Shown: positions 40,792 through 50,411, numbered from the stretch's first letter. The stretch: DNA of 64,000 bases from an uncultured Pseudomonas sp. (GCF_913774235.1 NZ_CAJYDW010000009.1:17281-81280), one strand, 5' to 3'. Notes: generated by a model not told the origin, from the sequence alone. Made by a program: numbers and translations.

Positions 40792-41725
40792 GGCGCGCAA
40801 GGGCCTGGGCCTTGAACAGCCGCTGCTCGATGAATTCCACGAATACCCGGACCTTGGGGGAAAGGTGGCGGCTGGAAGGCCAGAGCGCCCAGAACTGGCC
40901 TTCGTCCCGCGTGAAGGCATCCAGCAGCGTCTGCAGCTTGCCCTCCGCGAGGGCGTCCCGCACCAGGAAGTCCGGCATGAAGGCGATGCCATGGCCGTCC
41001 TGCGCCGCCATGAGCAGGGCTTCCATGTTGTTGAGCACCAGGGTGGCCGGCAGGCGCAGGCGGGTGAAGAGCGGATCGGCCGACAGGCTCCAATCCATGA
41101 TCTTGCCCGTGGTGACGAAGCGATAGCGCAGGCAGTCGTGCTGCTCCAGCTCCGCCGGGACGGTGGGCAGCCCATGCTGGCTCAGGTAGGTGGGTGCGGC
41201 GCACAGGACGAAGCGAAAAGGGCCCAGGCGTTTGGCCATCAACTTGTTGTCGGCCAAGCCACCGCTGCGGATGACCACATCGAAGCCTTCCTCGATCACG
41301 TCGACCAGTTCGTCGTTGAAATCCAGCTCCAGCTCGATCTGCGGGTAGCACTGGCGAAAGGGCGCTAGGTGGGGCAGCAGAAATCGATAACCGATGGTTG
41401 GCAGGCTGACCTTGAGCCGACCCTGGGGCGTCTGCGCGGCTTGGGAAAGCAGCGCTCGGGCCTCTTCCAGTTCATCCAGTACACGCTTGCAGCGTTCGTA
41501 GAACAGCGCGCCCTCCGGCGTGAGGCTGACCTTGCGGGTGCTGCGATGAAACAGCCGGACCTTCAGGGAGGCTTCGAGCTTGGCCACGTTCTTGCCGACG
41601 GCGGATGCCGAGATCCCCATGGCTTGGCCGGCATTCACGAAACTCAAGGCATCCGCGGTCTTCACGAAGGCGACCAGGCTAGTGAGGCTGTCCACTTCGA
41701 TTGAATCCTTTTGCTCCGTTATCAC
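40763..41725 (-). CDS. LysR-family transcriptional regulator
   Basis: 320 aa. HTH at about 14-73 (FVKTADALSFVNAGQAMGISASAVGKNVAKLE) and substrate-binding domain with LKVSLPTIGYRFLLPHLAPF and HGIAFMPDFLV. Probably of the CrgA-like LysR subgroup that often pairs with an exporter. Its last codons (about 9 residues) are antisense to the orphan metallophosphoesterase tail at 40735-40791, so the C-terminus may have been remodelled at the junction. Divergent from the MFS gene at 41836 and its likely regulator. Confidence 0.87.
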   Translation of the reverse strand: MITEQKDSIEVDSLTSLVAFVKTADALSFVNAGQAMGISASAVGKNVAKLEASLKVRLFHRSTRKVSLTPEGALFYERCKRVLDELEEARALLSQAAQTPQGRLKVSLPTIGYRFLLPHLAPFRQCYPQIELELDFNDELVDVIEEGFDVVIRSGGLADNKLMAKRLGPFRFVLCAAPTYLSQHGLPTVPAELEQHDCLRYRFVTTGKIMDWSLSADPLFTRLRLPATLVLNNMEALLMAAQDGHGIAFMPDFLVRDALAEGKLQTLLDAFTRDEGQFWALWPSSRHLSPKVRVFVEFIEQRLFKAQALARPTPAATGSA

Positions 41726-41835
41726 TGGATCTTAGCCTTGTTTATCACTGATTGCGTCCTGGATAAGGTGAGCTGACTTCGTCGCGCGCTCATCCTGACA
41801 GTCCGGCCGGCTGTCGAATCCGCAGGAATTCCACC

Positions 41836-43338
41836 ATGCACAAGTCCTCAGCCGAGGTCACGTCTACCGCGTCCGGCCGCTATTCGATCGTCCTGGCCAT
41901 CTGCCTGGCCGCCCTGGTATTGCCGCTAAGCTTTACCGGCGGCGCCGTGGCGACGCCCGCCATAGGCATGGCGTTGCACGCCGATGCCGTGGCCATGGCC
42001 TGGATCACCAATGCCTTCATGCTCAGCTTCGGTAGCCTGCTCCTGGCCGCGGGGACCTTGGCCGATCGCTATGGTCGCAAGCGTCTTTTTATCGGCGGTA
42101 TCGTCGGCTTCACCCTCGTTTCCCTGCTGCTCGCCAGCGCCCCTTCGATTCTATGGCTCGATGCGTTGCGTGGACTCCAGGGCGTGGCGGCAGCCGCAGC
42201 CTTGGCGGCTGGTAGCGCGGCGCTGGCCCAGGAGTTCGAAGGGCCGGCGCGCACCCGAGTCTTCAGCCTGCTCGGCACGACCTTCGGTCTGGGGTTGGCC
42301 TGCGGCCCGCTGCTTTGCGGGATGTTGCTGGAAGGGTGGGGCTGGCGAGCCATCTTTCTGTTCACCGCCCTGCTGGCCGGTGTTGCCGTACTGGTGGCAC
42401 TGAAGTGGATGCGGGAGAGTCGCGATTCGCAAGCGAGTCGTCTCGATGTGCCGGGGGTATTGAGCTTTTCCTGCATGCTGGTGGCCTTCACCGCCGCCGT
42501 CATCCTGGGGCCTCGACAAGGCTGGACCTCGCTTGGAGTAACATCCCTGTTGCTGCTCGCAGCTCTTGCTCTGCTGCTGTTCGTGCGCGGACAACTAGGC
42601 AGCCAGCGGCCGATGCTGGAGCTGCGGCTGTTTCGCCTGCCGCGTTTCCTCGGCGTGCAGCTGCTGCCTATCGGTACCTGCGTCTGCTACATCGTGTTCA
42701 TCGTCCTGTTGCCGCTGCGCCTGATCGGCGTGGAGGGCTTGGGAGCGACCCGCGCAGGTCTGGTACTGCTGGCGCTGACCCTGCCGTTGCTGGTGGTTCC
42801 GCTGCTGGCGGCCTGGCTGACCCGTTGGGTGCCGGCCGGACGCCTTTGCGCGTTCGGATTCCTGTTCGCGGCGGCTGGTCTCCTGGCGCTCAGCCGCTTC
42901 GCCTTGGGTAGTGAACTCCCCGCGATGTCGCTCTGCCTGGCCATGATCGGCGTGGGTGCCGGGCTGCCCTGGGGGCTGATGGATGGGCTGGCGATAGGCG
43001 TCGTACCCCGGGAGCGGGCCGGCATGGCTGCCGGTATCTTCAATACCGTCCGGGTTGCCAGTGAAGGGGTGATCCTGGCAATAGCTTTCGCGCTCTTGAG
43101 CGCCTTGATAGAGCGGCAGCTCGCCCACTCGCTGGTCGGTTGGTCCGCCCCGGCAAGGCTGGCGTTGGCCCAGCAGTTGGCGCTTGGCGATCTCCAGGGT
43201 GTATCTCTGGCCACCGCCGACGTGCTCCGCCAGGCTTACCTGGACAGCTTCGGAACGCTGCTGAAAGGCGCGAGTCTCGTCACTGCGCTGATCGGGCTGG
43301 TCACGCTGGTAATGCTCAAACCAAGACGTCCGGGCTAG
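41836..43338 (+). CDS. MFS transporter, DHA2 (14-TM) multidrug type
   Basis: 500 aa, about 14 hydrophobic segments. Motif A is GTLADRYGRKRLFIGG and motif C-like GLGLACGPLLCGMLLEGWGWRAIF. Begins 110 bp from the divergent LysR gene, a common arrangement for inducible efflux. AGGAATTCCACC precedes the ATG. Substrate not predictable. Confidence 0.88.
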   Translation: MHKSSAEVTSTASGRYSIVLAICLAALVLPLSFTGGAVATPAIGMALHADAVAMAWITNAFMLSFGSLLLAAGTLADRYGRKRLFIGGIVGFTLVSLLLASAPSILWLDALRGLQGVAAAAALAAGSAALAQEFEGPARTRVFSLLGTTFGLGLACGPLLCGMLLEGWGWRAIFLFTALLAGVAVLVALKWMRESRDSQASRLDVPGVLSFSCMLVAFTAAVILGPRQGWTSLGVTSLLLLAALALLLFVRGQLGSQRPMLELRLFRLPRFLGVQLLPIGTCVCYIVFIVLLPLRLIGVEGLGATRAGLVLLALTLPLLVVPLLAAWLTRWVPAGRLCAFGFLFAAAGLLALSRFALGSELPAMSLCLAMIGVGAGLPWGLMDGLAIGVVPRERAGMAAGIFNTVRVASEGVILAIAFALLSALIERQLAHSLVGWSAPARLALAQQLALGDLQGVSLATADVLRQAYLDSFGTLLKGASLVTALIGLVTLVMLKPRRPG

Positions 43339-43519
43339 CGCGATTTGGGCAGCTCAACGCGAGAGGTCCCCAGCGAAACGGCGACTGGACGAGGGTTAGG
43401 TATGAGTAGCTATCGAGGTATGCCGATAGAGGCGAATCCTGATGTGCAATGGGTAATCCTCAGACAAAAGCAGCTTGCCCTCGTGGCGTAAGTTCTTATC
43501 CTCACCTCAAACTTCACGC

Positions 43520-43536
43520 GGGCGGTGCCACCGCCC
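43520..43536. other. Short palindrome in the 234-bp gap before the GlxA-type regulator
   Basis: GGGCGGT-GCC-ACCGCCC, 7-bp perfect arms, 37 bp before the start codon. It could be a regulator site or part of the leader. The rest of 43339-43572 is of lower GC than neighbouring DNA and shows no gene. Confidence 0.3.
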
Positions 43537-43572
43537 AAGGATCTCTCGCCTCACGGATAAGGATGTATCGCC

Positions 43573-44526
43573 ATGACGAGGACAGTGGCTTTCCTGCTGG
43601 TCCCCGAGGTGCTGATGCTGGATTTCGCCGGGCCGGTGGAGGTGTTTTCCATCGCCAATCGTTATCTGCCAGCCGCCGACCACTATCGGCTCGTGACCAT
43701 CGCCGCCGGGCGGCGACGTACCCTGCGCTGCTCGAATGGCATGACGATACGCACCGATCTCACCACCGCCCAGCCACCCGCCGCCTACGACCTGCTGCTG
43801 GTACCCGGCGGGCCGGGTGCCTATCTGGAGCCCCATCCGGAGGTGGCGGCCTGGCTGCGCCAGGTGCCTGCGCAGTGCCCGCGCTATGGCGCGGTCTGCA
43901 CCGGGACCTTCCTGCTCGGCAGCGCCGGCCTGCTCGATGGGCGCCGGGTGACCACCCACTGGAATTATCGCGAGCGGCTGGCGCGGCGCTTTCCCCGGGC
44001 CCAGGTGACTGCCGACGAGATCTACCTGCGCGATGGCCCGCTGCTGACCTCCGCCGGGGTCACCGCCGGCATCGACCTGGCGCTGGCCCTGGTGGCCGAG
44101 GACCATGGCAAGGTCATCGCCCGGGAGGTGGCCAAGGTGCTGGTGGTGGTGACCCAGCGCCAGGGCAAGCAGGCGCAGTTCAGTCCGCTGTTCGACGAGC
44201 CCGAGGCGACCACCGCCATCACCCGGGTGCAACACCATATCGTGGCGCACATCGACCAGGCCTATTCCATCAGCCGGCTCGCCGAGCTGGCGACCATGGG
44301 CACCCGCAACTTCGCCCGGGTATTCAAGCGCGACACCGGCATGACGCCCCTGGAGTTCGTGCTCCGGGCGCGTATCGATCACGCCCGTGGATTGCTGGAG
44401 ACCAGCGACCTGCCGCTGAAGACGGTGGCTTTCCGCAGCGGCTTCGCCAGCGATCGCTGCATGCGCGTCGCCTTCCAGAGCCATCTCGGGCTGACCCCGG
44501 CGCAGTACCGCTACCAATTCAGCTGA
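43573..44526 (+). CDS. GlxA-family AraC-type transcriptional regulator with DJ-1/PfpI domain
   Basis: 317 aa. N-terminal DJ-1/PfpI-like domain with Cys109 at the nucleophile elbow (YGAVCTGTFLLGSAGLL), then a C-terminal AraC HTH (SISRLAELATMGTRNFARVFKRDTGMTP, second HTH TVAFRSGFASDRCMRVAFQSHLGLTPAQYR). AAGGATG precedes the ATG. Such regulators often control metabolite catabolism or detoxification. The target is not evident because the next gene is another regulator. Confidence 0.88.
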   Translation: MTRTVAFLLVPEVLMLDFAGPVEVFSIANRYLPAADHYRLVTIAAGRRRTLRCSNGMTIRTDLTTAQPPAAYDLLLVPGGPGAYLEPHPEVAAWLRQVPAQCPRYGAVCTGTFLLGSAGLLDGRRVTTHWNYRERLARRFPRAQVTADEIYLRDGPLLTSAGVTAGIDLALALVAEDHGKVIAREVAKVLVVVTQRQGKQAQFSPLFDEPEATTAITRVQHHIVAHIDQAYSISRLAELATMGTRNFARVFKRDTGMTPLEFVLRARIDHARGLLETSDLPLKTVAFRSGFASDRCMRVAFQSHLGLTPAQYRYQFS

Positions 44527-44706
44527 AATCGGCCATCGATGGCGGTATCACGCCCATCGATGGCAGCTTCCGGCCGTAGATCTTCATATCTCCTGCACGG
44601 GCAGCGGCCAGAATGGTCTGACCTATTGGCGAAGGAGAGGCGCAGACGCCGGAGGGCAGCGGGGGAATACCCCGGGCGACCCGCAGCGGCGTGGCGCGGC
44701 ACGGTC

Positions 44707-46200
44707 ATGCAAGAGCCCAAGTCCCTGGAAGATGCCAGTGCCTTCCGCTTCTGCGGCCTGGTCCTGGATGTGCGACGACGCCTGCTGCTGGACGGCGAGC
44801 GCCCGCTGCCGCTGAGCGGTCGGGCGCTGGATATCCTGCGGGTGCTGCTGGAACACCCCGGCGAGCTGGTCGACAAGCAGACCCTGATGGCGCGGGTCTG
44901 GCCCGGCAGCGTCGTCGAGGACATCAATCTGCGGGTGCACATCTCGGCCTTGCGCCGGGTGCTGCGTGGCTACAGCGCCGGCGATCCCATCCTCAGCGTC
45001 CGCCAGCGTGGCTACGGTTTCGCGCCGGCGGTGGAGCGTCTGGGTGAGGGGGATGTCATGCCACTGGCCGAAACGCCGCAGCCGCTGACGCCGCTGGAAG
45101 GTCGCGCGTCCAGCCTGGGCGAGTTGCGGCGCCTGCTCGCCCAGCACCGGCTGGTGTCGGTGGTGGGGCCGGGAGGGATCGGCAAGACGCTGCTGGCCCA
45201 GCACCTGCTGCCGCTGCTGGCGGAGAGCTTCGTCGATGGGGTCCAGGTCGTCGATCTGGCCGCCCTCGGCAATGTCATGGGGCTGGTCGAGCGACTCGCG
45301 CGCGAGCTGGGCCTGGCTGCGGGGAGTGGCCTGCCGGCGTTGCAGGAGGCCCTCGCCAGTCGCCGGATGCTGGTGGTACTGGATAACGCCGAGCGCCTGG
45401 TCGAACCCTGCGCCTGGCTGGTGGAGCGCCTGCTGCTCGGCTGTCCGGCGCTCAAGGTGCTGGTCACCAGTCGTGAAGCCCTGCGGGTGGAAGGCGAGGC
45501 GGTCTTGCGCCTGGCGCCCCTGGCCGTGGCCGCGCAGCCCGCGCGGCGCCTGCGCGAAGCCATGCGCGAGCCGGCCTTCCGACTGTTCGTCCGGCGGGCG
45601 CGGGCACGGCTGCCGGGGCTGCAATTACCACCGTCCGACGTGCAACTGGTCGGCGAGATCTGCCGGCGCAGCGAAGGCGTACCCCTGGCGCTGGAGATCC
45701 TCGCCGAGCAGGTGGCGGCGCAGGGACTGAACGGGGTGCTGGCGCAACTGGAGGGCGGCTACTACCTCAGCGTCCAGGGCCGGCGGACCGCGGCGCAGCG
45801 GCAGCGCAGTCTCGCTGCCATGCTCGACTGGAGTCTGCACAGCCTGAGCGAGTCGGAATTCGCCGTGCTGGCGACCCTGGCCGAGGCCGGCGAGCGCTTC
45901 AGTCGCGCCGACGCCCTGGCCTTTGCGGCGCAGCGTGGGCTGGAAGAGGCGCACTTCACCCCCCTGCTGGGGCAACTGGTGGAAAAGTCGCTGATCCTGG
46001 TGGAGGGCAGCGGGACGACCCTAGGCTACCGCCTGCTGGCGATGCTGCGACTGCATCTGCGGCAGTTCCGCCAGCAGCCGTCGCTCCAGGGCCTGTTGTT
46101 GCCAGGCCAGTGGCGGCAGCCCGAGGCTGCGGGTGAAGACTCGGCTCAAATGCGCCTGATCGAAGAAACCGCATTCCAGGGCGATCGCCGCCAGCGGTAG
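44707..46200 (+). CDS. Winged-helix/NB-ARC-like ATPase regulator, apparently C-terminally truncated
   Basis: 497 aa from the ATG at 44707. An OmpR/PhoB-type winged helix (about 12-108, ending VRQRGYGFAPAVE) is followed by an AAA/NB-ARC-type ATPase with Walker A GPGGIGKT at 154-161 and Walker B-like MLVVLDNAERLVEP. The helical region ends near LVEKSLILVEG...YRLLAMLRLHLRQF. Proteins of this design normally continue for several hundred residues of TPR-like repeats; here the frame passes into antisense of the small AraC gene (46021-46470) and stops. The last about 45 residues are therefore not expected to be conserved. Confidence 0.75.
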   Translation: MQEPKSLEDASAFRFCGLVLDVRRRLLLDGERPLPLSGRALDILRVLLEHPGELVDKQTLMARVWPGSVVEDINLRVHISALRRVLRGYSAGDPILSVRQRGYGFAPAVERLGEGDVMPLAETPQPLTPLEGRASSLGELRRLLAQHRLVSVVGPGGIGKTLLAQHLLPLLAESFVDGVQVVDLAALGNVMGLVERLARELGLAAGSGLPALQEALASRRMLVVLDNAERLVEPCAWLVERLLLGCPALKVLVTSREALRVEGEAVLRLAPLAVAAQPARRLREAMREPAFRLFVRRARARLPGLQLPPSDVQLVGEICRRSEGVPLALEILAEQVAAQGLNGVLAQLEGGYYLSVQGRRTAAQRQRSLAAMLDWSLHSLSESEFAVLATLAEAGERFSRADALAFAAQRGLEEAHFTPLLGQLVEKSLILVEGSGTTLGYRLLAMLRLHLRQFRQQPSLQGLLLPGQWRQPEAAGEDSAQMRLIEETAFQGDRRQR

Positions 46201-46470
46201 TGCGCGCTCGGCCAGTAGCCGCTGGGCGCGAAGGATACGTTCCTGGCGTAGCCATTCCAGCGGTGCGAGCCCGGTGCTGAGCTTGAATTGCCGGGTGAAG
46301 TGGCTGCGCGACAGACCACAGACCGAGGCCACCTGGCTGACGCTGATGCCGCGCTCCAGATGTTGCAGCATGACTTCCTTGGCCAACCGTTCCTGCCAGG
46401 CTGCCAAGCCCTGCAGGCGGGTATCCAGCGGAGGGGTACCGGCGCTCTGGCAATCGACGAACATGGACAT
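46021..46470 (-). CDS. AraC-type regulator consisting of the DNA-binding domain only
   Basis: 149 aa. Two HTH motifs fill the protein: GISVSQVASVCGLSRSHFTRQFKLSTGLAPLEW and LAAIALECGFFDQAHLSRVFTRSLGLPPLAW. There is no effector domain. AGGGAGAG precedes the ATG at 46470. The last 180 bp overlap the tail of the convergent ATPase regulator; the HTH homology shows that the AraC frame is the real coding frame there. Confidence 0.85.
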   Translation of the reverse strand: MSMFVDCQSAGTPPLDTRLQGLAAWQERLAKEVMLQHLERGISVSQVASVCGLSRSHFTRQFKLSTGLAPLEWLRQERILRAQRLLAERALPLAAIALECGFFDQAHLSRVFTRSLGLPPLAWQQQALERRLLAELPQMQSQHRQQAVA

Positions 46471-46583
46471 GGCGCTCTCCCTATCAAGCCAGCCTCGAAA
46501 TGGCGACCTGGATGAGAATGATTCCGTGCAGTTGTCTGACGTGCGAGTTGGCTATCGTTAATTAGCGTTAAGGCGACAACGAT

Positions 46584-47171
46584 CTAGGCGCAGCACTGTC
46601 TCGTTGGCGTCCCATGCTCCTGGCGGCGCGGCAGCAGGTGCCAGCCGAGCAGGGCGAGTCCGAGCAGCCCAGCCAGGATAAGCGGCGCCGGGCCGTAGGC
46701 CTGGAGTTCGTCGAGCAGGGCCAGGATCTGCGCCTCGAACAGCCGGCCCAGGGCCAGACCGGAGCCGATCCACAGCGTGGCGCCGCCCAGGTCGTAGGCC
46801 AGGAAGCGCCGCAGGGGCATGGCGCTGGCCCCCGCGCTTAGGGTGGCGAGGGCCGCGGCGCCCGGGACGAACTTGGCCACCAGCAGCAGGCCCGGCAAGC
46901 GAGTGGCGGCCGGGACGTGCCCCGGCAGATGGCGCAGCAGCCAAGCGCCATGCCGCCGACCGGCCCAGTACCAGAGCAGATCGGCCAGCCCCGTGACAAA
47001 CACCGTGGCCATGAGTGCCAGGAACAGCTCGGTCTCATCGGCCGCCGCACCCATCACCAGCAGCGACGGATAGGCCGGTACCGGCAGGCCCAGCTGTTCG
47101 CCGAAGACGTTCAGCGTCAGCCAGAGGGTGGCGTTACCGGCCACCAGAGAGGTCAGGGCTTGGGTGCTCAT
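46584..47171 (-). CDS. DedA/VTT-family membrane protein
   Basis: 195 aa. The VTT-type core is GLPVPAYPSLLVMGAAA, DLLWYWAGRRHG and AKFVPGAAALATLSAGASAMPLRRFLAYD, giving four or so membrane segments. DedA relatives act in lipid handling and membrane potential homeostasis. The C-terminus ends with two Cys (RQCCA). It stands alone between the AraC gene and the pirin gene. Confidence 0.85.
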   Translation of the reverse strand: MSTQALTSLVAGNATLWLTLNVFGEQLGLPVPAYPSLLVMGAAADETELFLALMATVFVTGLADLLWYWAGRRHGAWLLRHLPGHVPAATRLPGLLLVAKFVPGAAALATLSAGASAMPLRRFLAYDLGGATLWIGSGLALGRLFEAQILALLDELQAYGPAPLILAGLLGLALLGWHLLPRRQEHGTPTRQCCA

Positions 47172-47248
47172 GGCGCGTTCTCGGCAAGGGGAGGCCGTGG
47201 GAGCGGCCTCCGGGCTTGGCGCCTGCTACTACCTAGGCGCAGACAGGC

Positions 47249-47971
47249 TTAGGGCATTTGCGGCAGTTCGTTGGGCCGCAGATCAAACACCAGCACCTCG
47301 GCATCGCTGCCGTGGGCGAGTTGCAGTTCGCGCTCGTCGCGCAGCCGCACGCCGTCACCGGCCTGCAGGAGCATCCCGTTCAGCTCCAGGCTGCCGCGGG
47401 CGACGTGCACATAGGCATGACGCTCGGGGGCCAGGTGCAGGGTGGCGCTTTCGTTGCCGTCGAACAGACCGGCGTAGACCCGCGCGTCCTGGCGGACTTC
47501 CAGCGAACCCTCGGCGCCGTCCGGCGAGATGATCAGGGCCAGGCGGCCACGCTTGGTCTCGGCGCTGAAGTGCTGCTGCTGGTAGCGCGGGGTAGCGCGG
47601 CGCACGTTGGGCACGATCCAGATCTGCAGGAAGTGCACCCGCTCGCTGTTGGAGTGGTTGTACTCGCTATGGCTGACACCGCTGCCGGCACTCATCAGCT
47701 GGACGTCGCCGGGGCGGATCACCGAACCGGTGCCCAGGCTGTCCTGGTGCTCCAGGGCGCCTTCGAGCACATAGGAGAAGATCTCCATGTCGCGGTGCGG
47801 ATGCTCGCCAAAGCCCTGGCCGGGGGCTACGGTGTCGTCGTTGATCACCAGTAGGTCGGAGAAGCCCTGTTCCGCCGGATTGCGATAGCTGGCGAAGGAG
47901 AAGGTGTGGAAGGACTTGAGCCAACCGTGGTTGGCGGCGCCGCGATCGGAGGCTTTGCGAATGGCCAGCAT
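47249..47971 (-). CDS. Pirin family protein (YhhW-like quercetin 2,3-dioxygenase)
   Basis: 240 aa bicupin. The metal ligands of YhhW-type pirins are present at the same positions: His57 and His59 (EHPHRDME), His101 and Glu103 (VSHSEYNHS). The N-terminus contains WLKSFHTFSF, diagnostic of bacterial pirins. Members may be dioxygenases or redox-linked regulators. Monocistronic in appearance. Confidence 0.88.
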   Translation of the reverse strand: MLAIRKASDRGAANHGWLKSFHTFSFASYRNPAEQGFSDLLVINDDTVAPGQGFGEHPHRDMEIFSYVLEGALEHQDSLGTGSVIRPGDVQLMSAGSGVSHSEYNHSNSERVHFLQIWIVPNVRRATPRYQQQHFSAETKRGRLALIISPDGAEGSLEVRQDARVYAGLFDGNESATLHLAPERHAYVHVARGSLELNGMLLQAGDGVRLRDERELQLAHGSDAEVLVFDLRPNELPQMP

Positions 47972-48132
47972 GATGATGCTCCTTCTGTGGATGAGGGCGC
48001 GGTCTGTTCCGACGCCATGGAAGTCATCCTACTGTGGGCGAAGACTTTGATTAACGAGCTGGAAGGGGAATGGTCGTCCTGTTTTAGTTGACGATACCCG
48101 GGCCAGGTGTCGCCAACCGGCCACGGTTTGCT

Positions 48133-49356
48133 TCAGGTTCGAGGCGTACCGGCGGGCCAGAGCCGTACCAGCAGTGCTAACAGCGCGGCGCTGAGCGCCA
48201 GCCCGGCGACGCCGCTCCAGCCCAGGCGCACCAGCAGCAGACTGCCCAGGGCCGCACCGCTGGCCATGCCAATGAACATGCCGGTGAAGAGCACCGCGTT
48301 GAGCCGGCTGCGCGCCTCGGGCTCGAGGCCGTAGACCTGGGCCTGGTGGGCGATGAGGGTGGCCTGGACACCGAGATCGAAGACCACCGTCGCCAGCGCC
48401 AGCAGGACCAGCCCCGTCACCCCCGGCAGCCAGGGCAAGGCGAGCAGGCTGGCGAAGGCCAGGGCGGCGAGCGCTATGCCCAGGCGTGTCACCCATTCCG
48501 AGCCATGGCGATCCGCCAGGCGACCGGCCCAGGGCGCGGCCAGGGCACCGGCGGCACCGGCCAGCCCGAAAGCACCGGCAGCGGCGCTGCCCAGCTGGAA
48601 GGGGCCGGCGTGCAGATAGAGGGCGAGGGTCGACCAGAAGGCGCTGAAGCCAACGGACAGCAGGCCCTGGGCCAGGGTCGCCCGGCGCAGCGCGGCATGC
48701 CGACGCCAGAGGGTACCCAGCGAGCCAAGCAGCGCGGGATAGCTCAGCTGAATGGTCGCTGGGAAGCTCGGCAGCCCGCGCCAGACGGCCACGCCGATGG
48801 CGGCGATGCTCGCCGCCGCCAGCACGAACAGCGCCCGCCAGCCAAGCAGCTCGCCGACCAGGCCGCTGACCACCCGTGACAGCAGGATGCCCAGCAGCAG
48901 CCCGGTCATCACCGTACCGACGATGCGTCCGCGTTCGGCGGGCGGCGCCAGGGTCGCGGCGGCGGGCACCAGGTCCTGGGCCACGGTGGCGGCCAGGCCG
49001 GTGACCAGGCTGGCCAGCAGCAGGGCGTGCAGCCCCGGTGCCAGGCTGGCGCCGAGCAGGGCCAGCAGCAGGATGCCGAGCTTGGCCAGGATGATGCGCC
49101 GCCGGTCGAAGCGATCGCCCAGGGGCGCGAGCAACAACAGCCCCAAGGCATAGCCGAGCTGGGTCAGGGTGGGGATCAGCCCCACGTCGGCGGCGGTCGC
49201 CGGGAGGCTGCTGGCCAGGGTGCCCAGCAGTGGCTGACTGTAATAGAGGTTGGCCACGCTCAGGCCGGCGCCGGTGGCCAGCAGGCCGAGCAGGGCAGGG
49301 GACAGCGTGGTGCTGCGAGGTGGGGTCTGGCTATGCGAAAGCGGAATGTCGGTCAT
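48133..49356 (-). CDS. MFS transporter (12-TM, sugar/drug efflux type)
   Basis: 407 aa with 12 hydrophobic spans. It opens GAGLSVANLYYSQPLLG, and motif A is LLLAPLGDRFDRRRIILAK. The same family is represented at 61886 (VASNYYNQPLLH...). Divergent from the LysR gene at 49454 with a 97-bp shared promoter region. Confidence 0.85.
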   Translation of the reverse strand: MTDIPLSHSQTPPRSTTLSPALLGLLATGAGLSVANLYYSQPLLGTLASSLPATAADVGLIPTLTQLGYALGLLLLAPLGDRFDRRRIILAKLGILLLALLGASLAPGLHALLLASLVTGLAATVAQDLVPAAATLAPPAERGRIVGTVMTGLLLGILLSRVVSGLVGELLGWRALFVLAAASIAAIGVAVWRGLPSFPATIQLSYPALLGSLGTLWRRHAALRRATLAQGLLSVGFSAFWSTLALYLHAGPFQLGSAAAGAFGLAGAAGALAAPWAGRLADRHGSEWVTRLGIALAALAFASLLALPWLPGVTGLVLLALATVVFDLGVQATLIAHQAQVYGLEPEARSRLNAVLFTGMFIGMASGAALGSLLLVRLGWSGVAGLALSAALLALLVRLWPAGTPRT

Positions 49357-49440
49357 GGTGAAGCTCCGGGTCAGGTGGCGATGGAGGCATTCTTCGCCTT
49401 AATACGCGCCACCTGTAGCCGAACGCCCGGTACAGGGGGT

Positions 49441-49455
49441 ATACGTAGGGCGTAT
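49441..49455. promoter_or_regulatory. LysR-type dyad overlapping the start of the lysR gene
   Basis: ATACG-TAGGG-CGTAT, a 15-bp dyad with the T-N11-A spacing usual for LysR sites, overlapping the ATG at 49454. Position suggests autoregulation. Confidence 0.35.
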
Positions 49456-50374
49456 GAACAGCTCCTTTTCCCACGACCGTCTCGACTTGCTGGAGACCTT
49501 CGTCCGTATCGTCGAGGCCGGTAGCCTGTCGGCGGCGGCGCGCCAGCTCGGCACCACCCAGCCCACCGTCAGTCGGCGCCTGCAGGCATTGGAGGCTGCG
49601 CTTCAGGTGCGCCTGGTGCAGCGTTCGACCCATGCCCTGCGCCTGACCGAGGACGGCCAGCGCTGCTATCGCCAGGCCCAGCAACTGCTCGGCGACTGGC
49701 AGGCCTTCACCGCGGCCCTGCATGGCGCCCACGCCGAGCCCGAGGGGCGTCTGCGGGTAGTGATGCCCCACGCCTTCGGCCAGGAGCAGTTGCTCGATCC
49801 GCTGGAGGCCTATCTGCGGCGCTATCCGGGGATGCAGGTGGACTGGGTGCTCAGCGACCGGGCACCGAATTTCGTCGCCGATGGCGTTGACTGCGCGATT
49901 CGGGTGGGGGCGGTGGAAGATCCGGACTCCGTGGCGGTGCGCCTGGGGGATGTCCAGCGCATCCTGGTGGCAGCGCCGGAACTGGCAGGCACGCTGCAGG
50001 CACCTGAGGAGCTGACGGCGCTGCCCTGGATCGCCATGACCCAGTTCTACCAGACCGAATTGCGCCTGCAGCTGGGGTCTTCTGGCGAAAGCCGGCTGAT
50101 CCCCTTGCGGGCACGGCTGGCCACCGAGAGTCTCTTCGTCGCCCGGCATGCCGCGGTGCGCGGTCTGGGCTGCGCGGCGCTGTCGCACTGGATGGTGCGC
50201 GAGGACGTCGCCGCAGGGCGCCTGGTGCATCTGCTGCCCGAGTGGCAGGCCGCGCCCCTGCCGATCTATCTCATCTATCCCTACGCCCGGGTCTATCCGG
50301 CGCGACTGCGCCTGTTTCTCGAACTGGTGCGCGAGGCCTGCACACGGATGCTGGATGTGACGGCGCCCGCCTGA
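49454..50374 (+). CDS. LysR-family transcriptional regulator
   Basis: 306 aa. HTH FVRIVEAGSLSAAARQLGTTQPTVSRRLQALE, then a substrate-binding domain (LRVVMPHAFGQEQLLDPLEAYLRRYPGMQVDWVLSD). The divergent MFS gene is the probable target. A 14-bp perfect stem overlaps its stop codon (50363-50395). Confidence 0.9.
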   Translation: MNSSFSHDRLDLLETFVRIVEAGSLSAAARQLGTTQPTVSRRLQALEAALQVRLVQRSTHALRLTEDGQRCYRQAQQLLGDWQAFTAALHGAHAEPEGRLRVVMPHAFGQEQLLDPLEAYLRRYPGMQVDWVLSDRAPNFVADGVDCAIRVGAVEDPDSVAVRLGDVQRILVAAPELAGTLQAPEELTALPWIAMTQFYQTELRLQLGSSGESRLIPLRARLATESLFVARHAAVRGLGCAALSHWMVREDVAAGRLVHLLPEWQAAPLPIYLIYPYARVYPARLRLFLELVREACTRMLDVTAPA

Positions 50375-50395
50375 CCGCGAGGGTCAGGCGGGCGC
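50363..50395. terminator. Bidirectional hairpin between convergent lysR and doxX genes
   Basis: GCGCCCGCCTGACC - GCGAG - GGTCAGGCGGGCGC: a perfect 14-bp stem, the left arm of which contains the TGA of the LysR gene. There is no T tract, so its terminator role is inferred from position and stability. Confidence 0.6.
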
Positions 50396-50411
50396 TCAAG
50401 GGTCGATGGCG

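Noticed and set aside
46511..46525. Possible Fur box (GATGAGAATGATTCC) upstream of the small AraC gene
   Set aside because: Only one partial hexamer match to the Fur consensus and no iron-related gene nearby.
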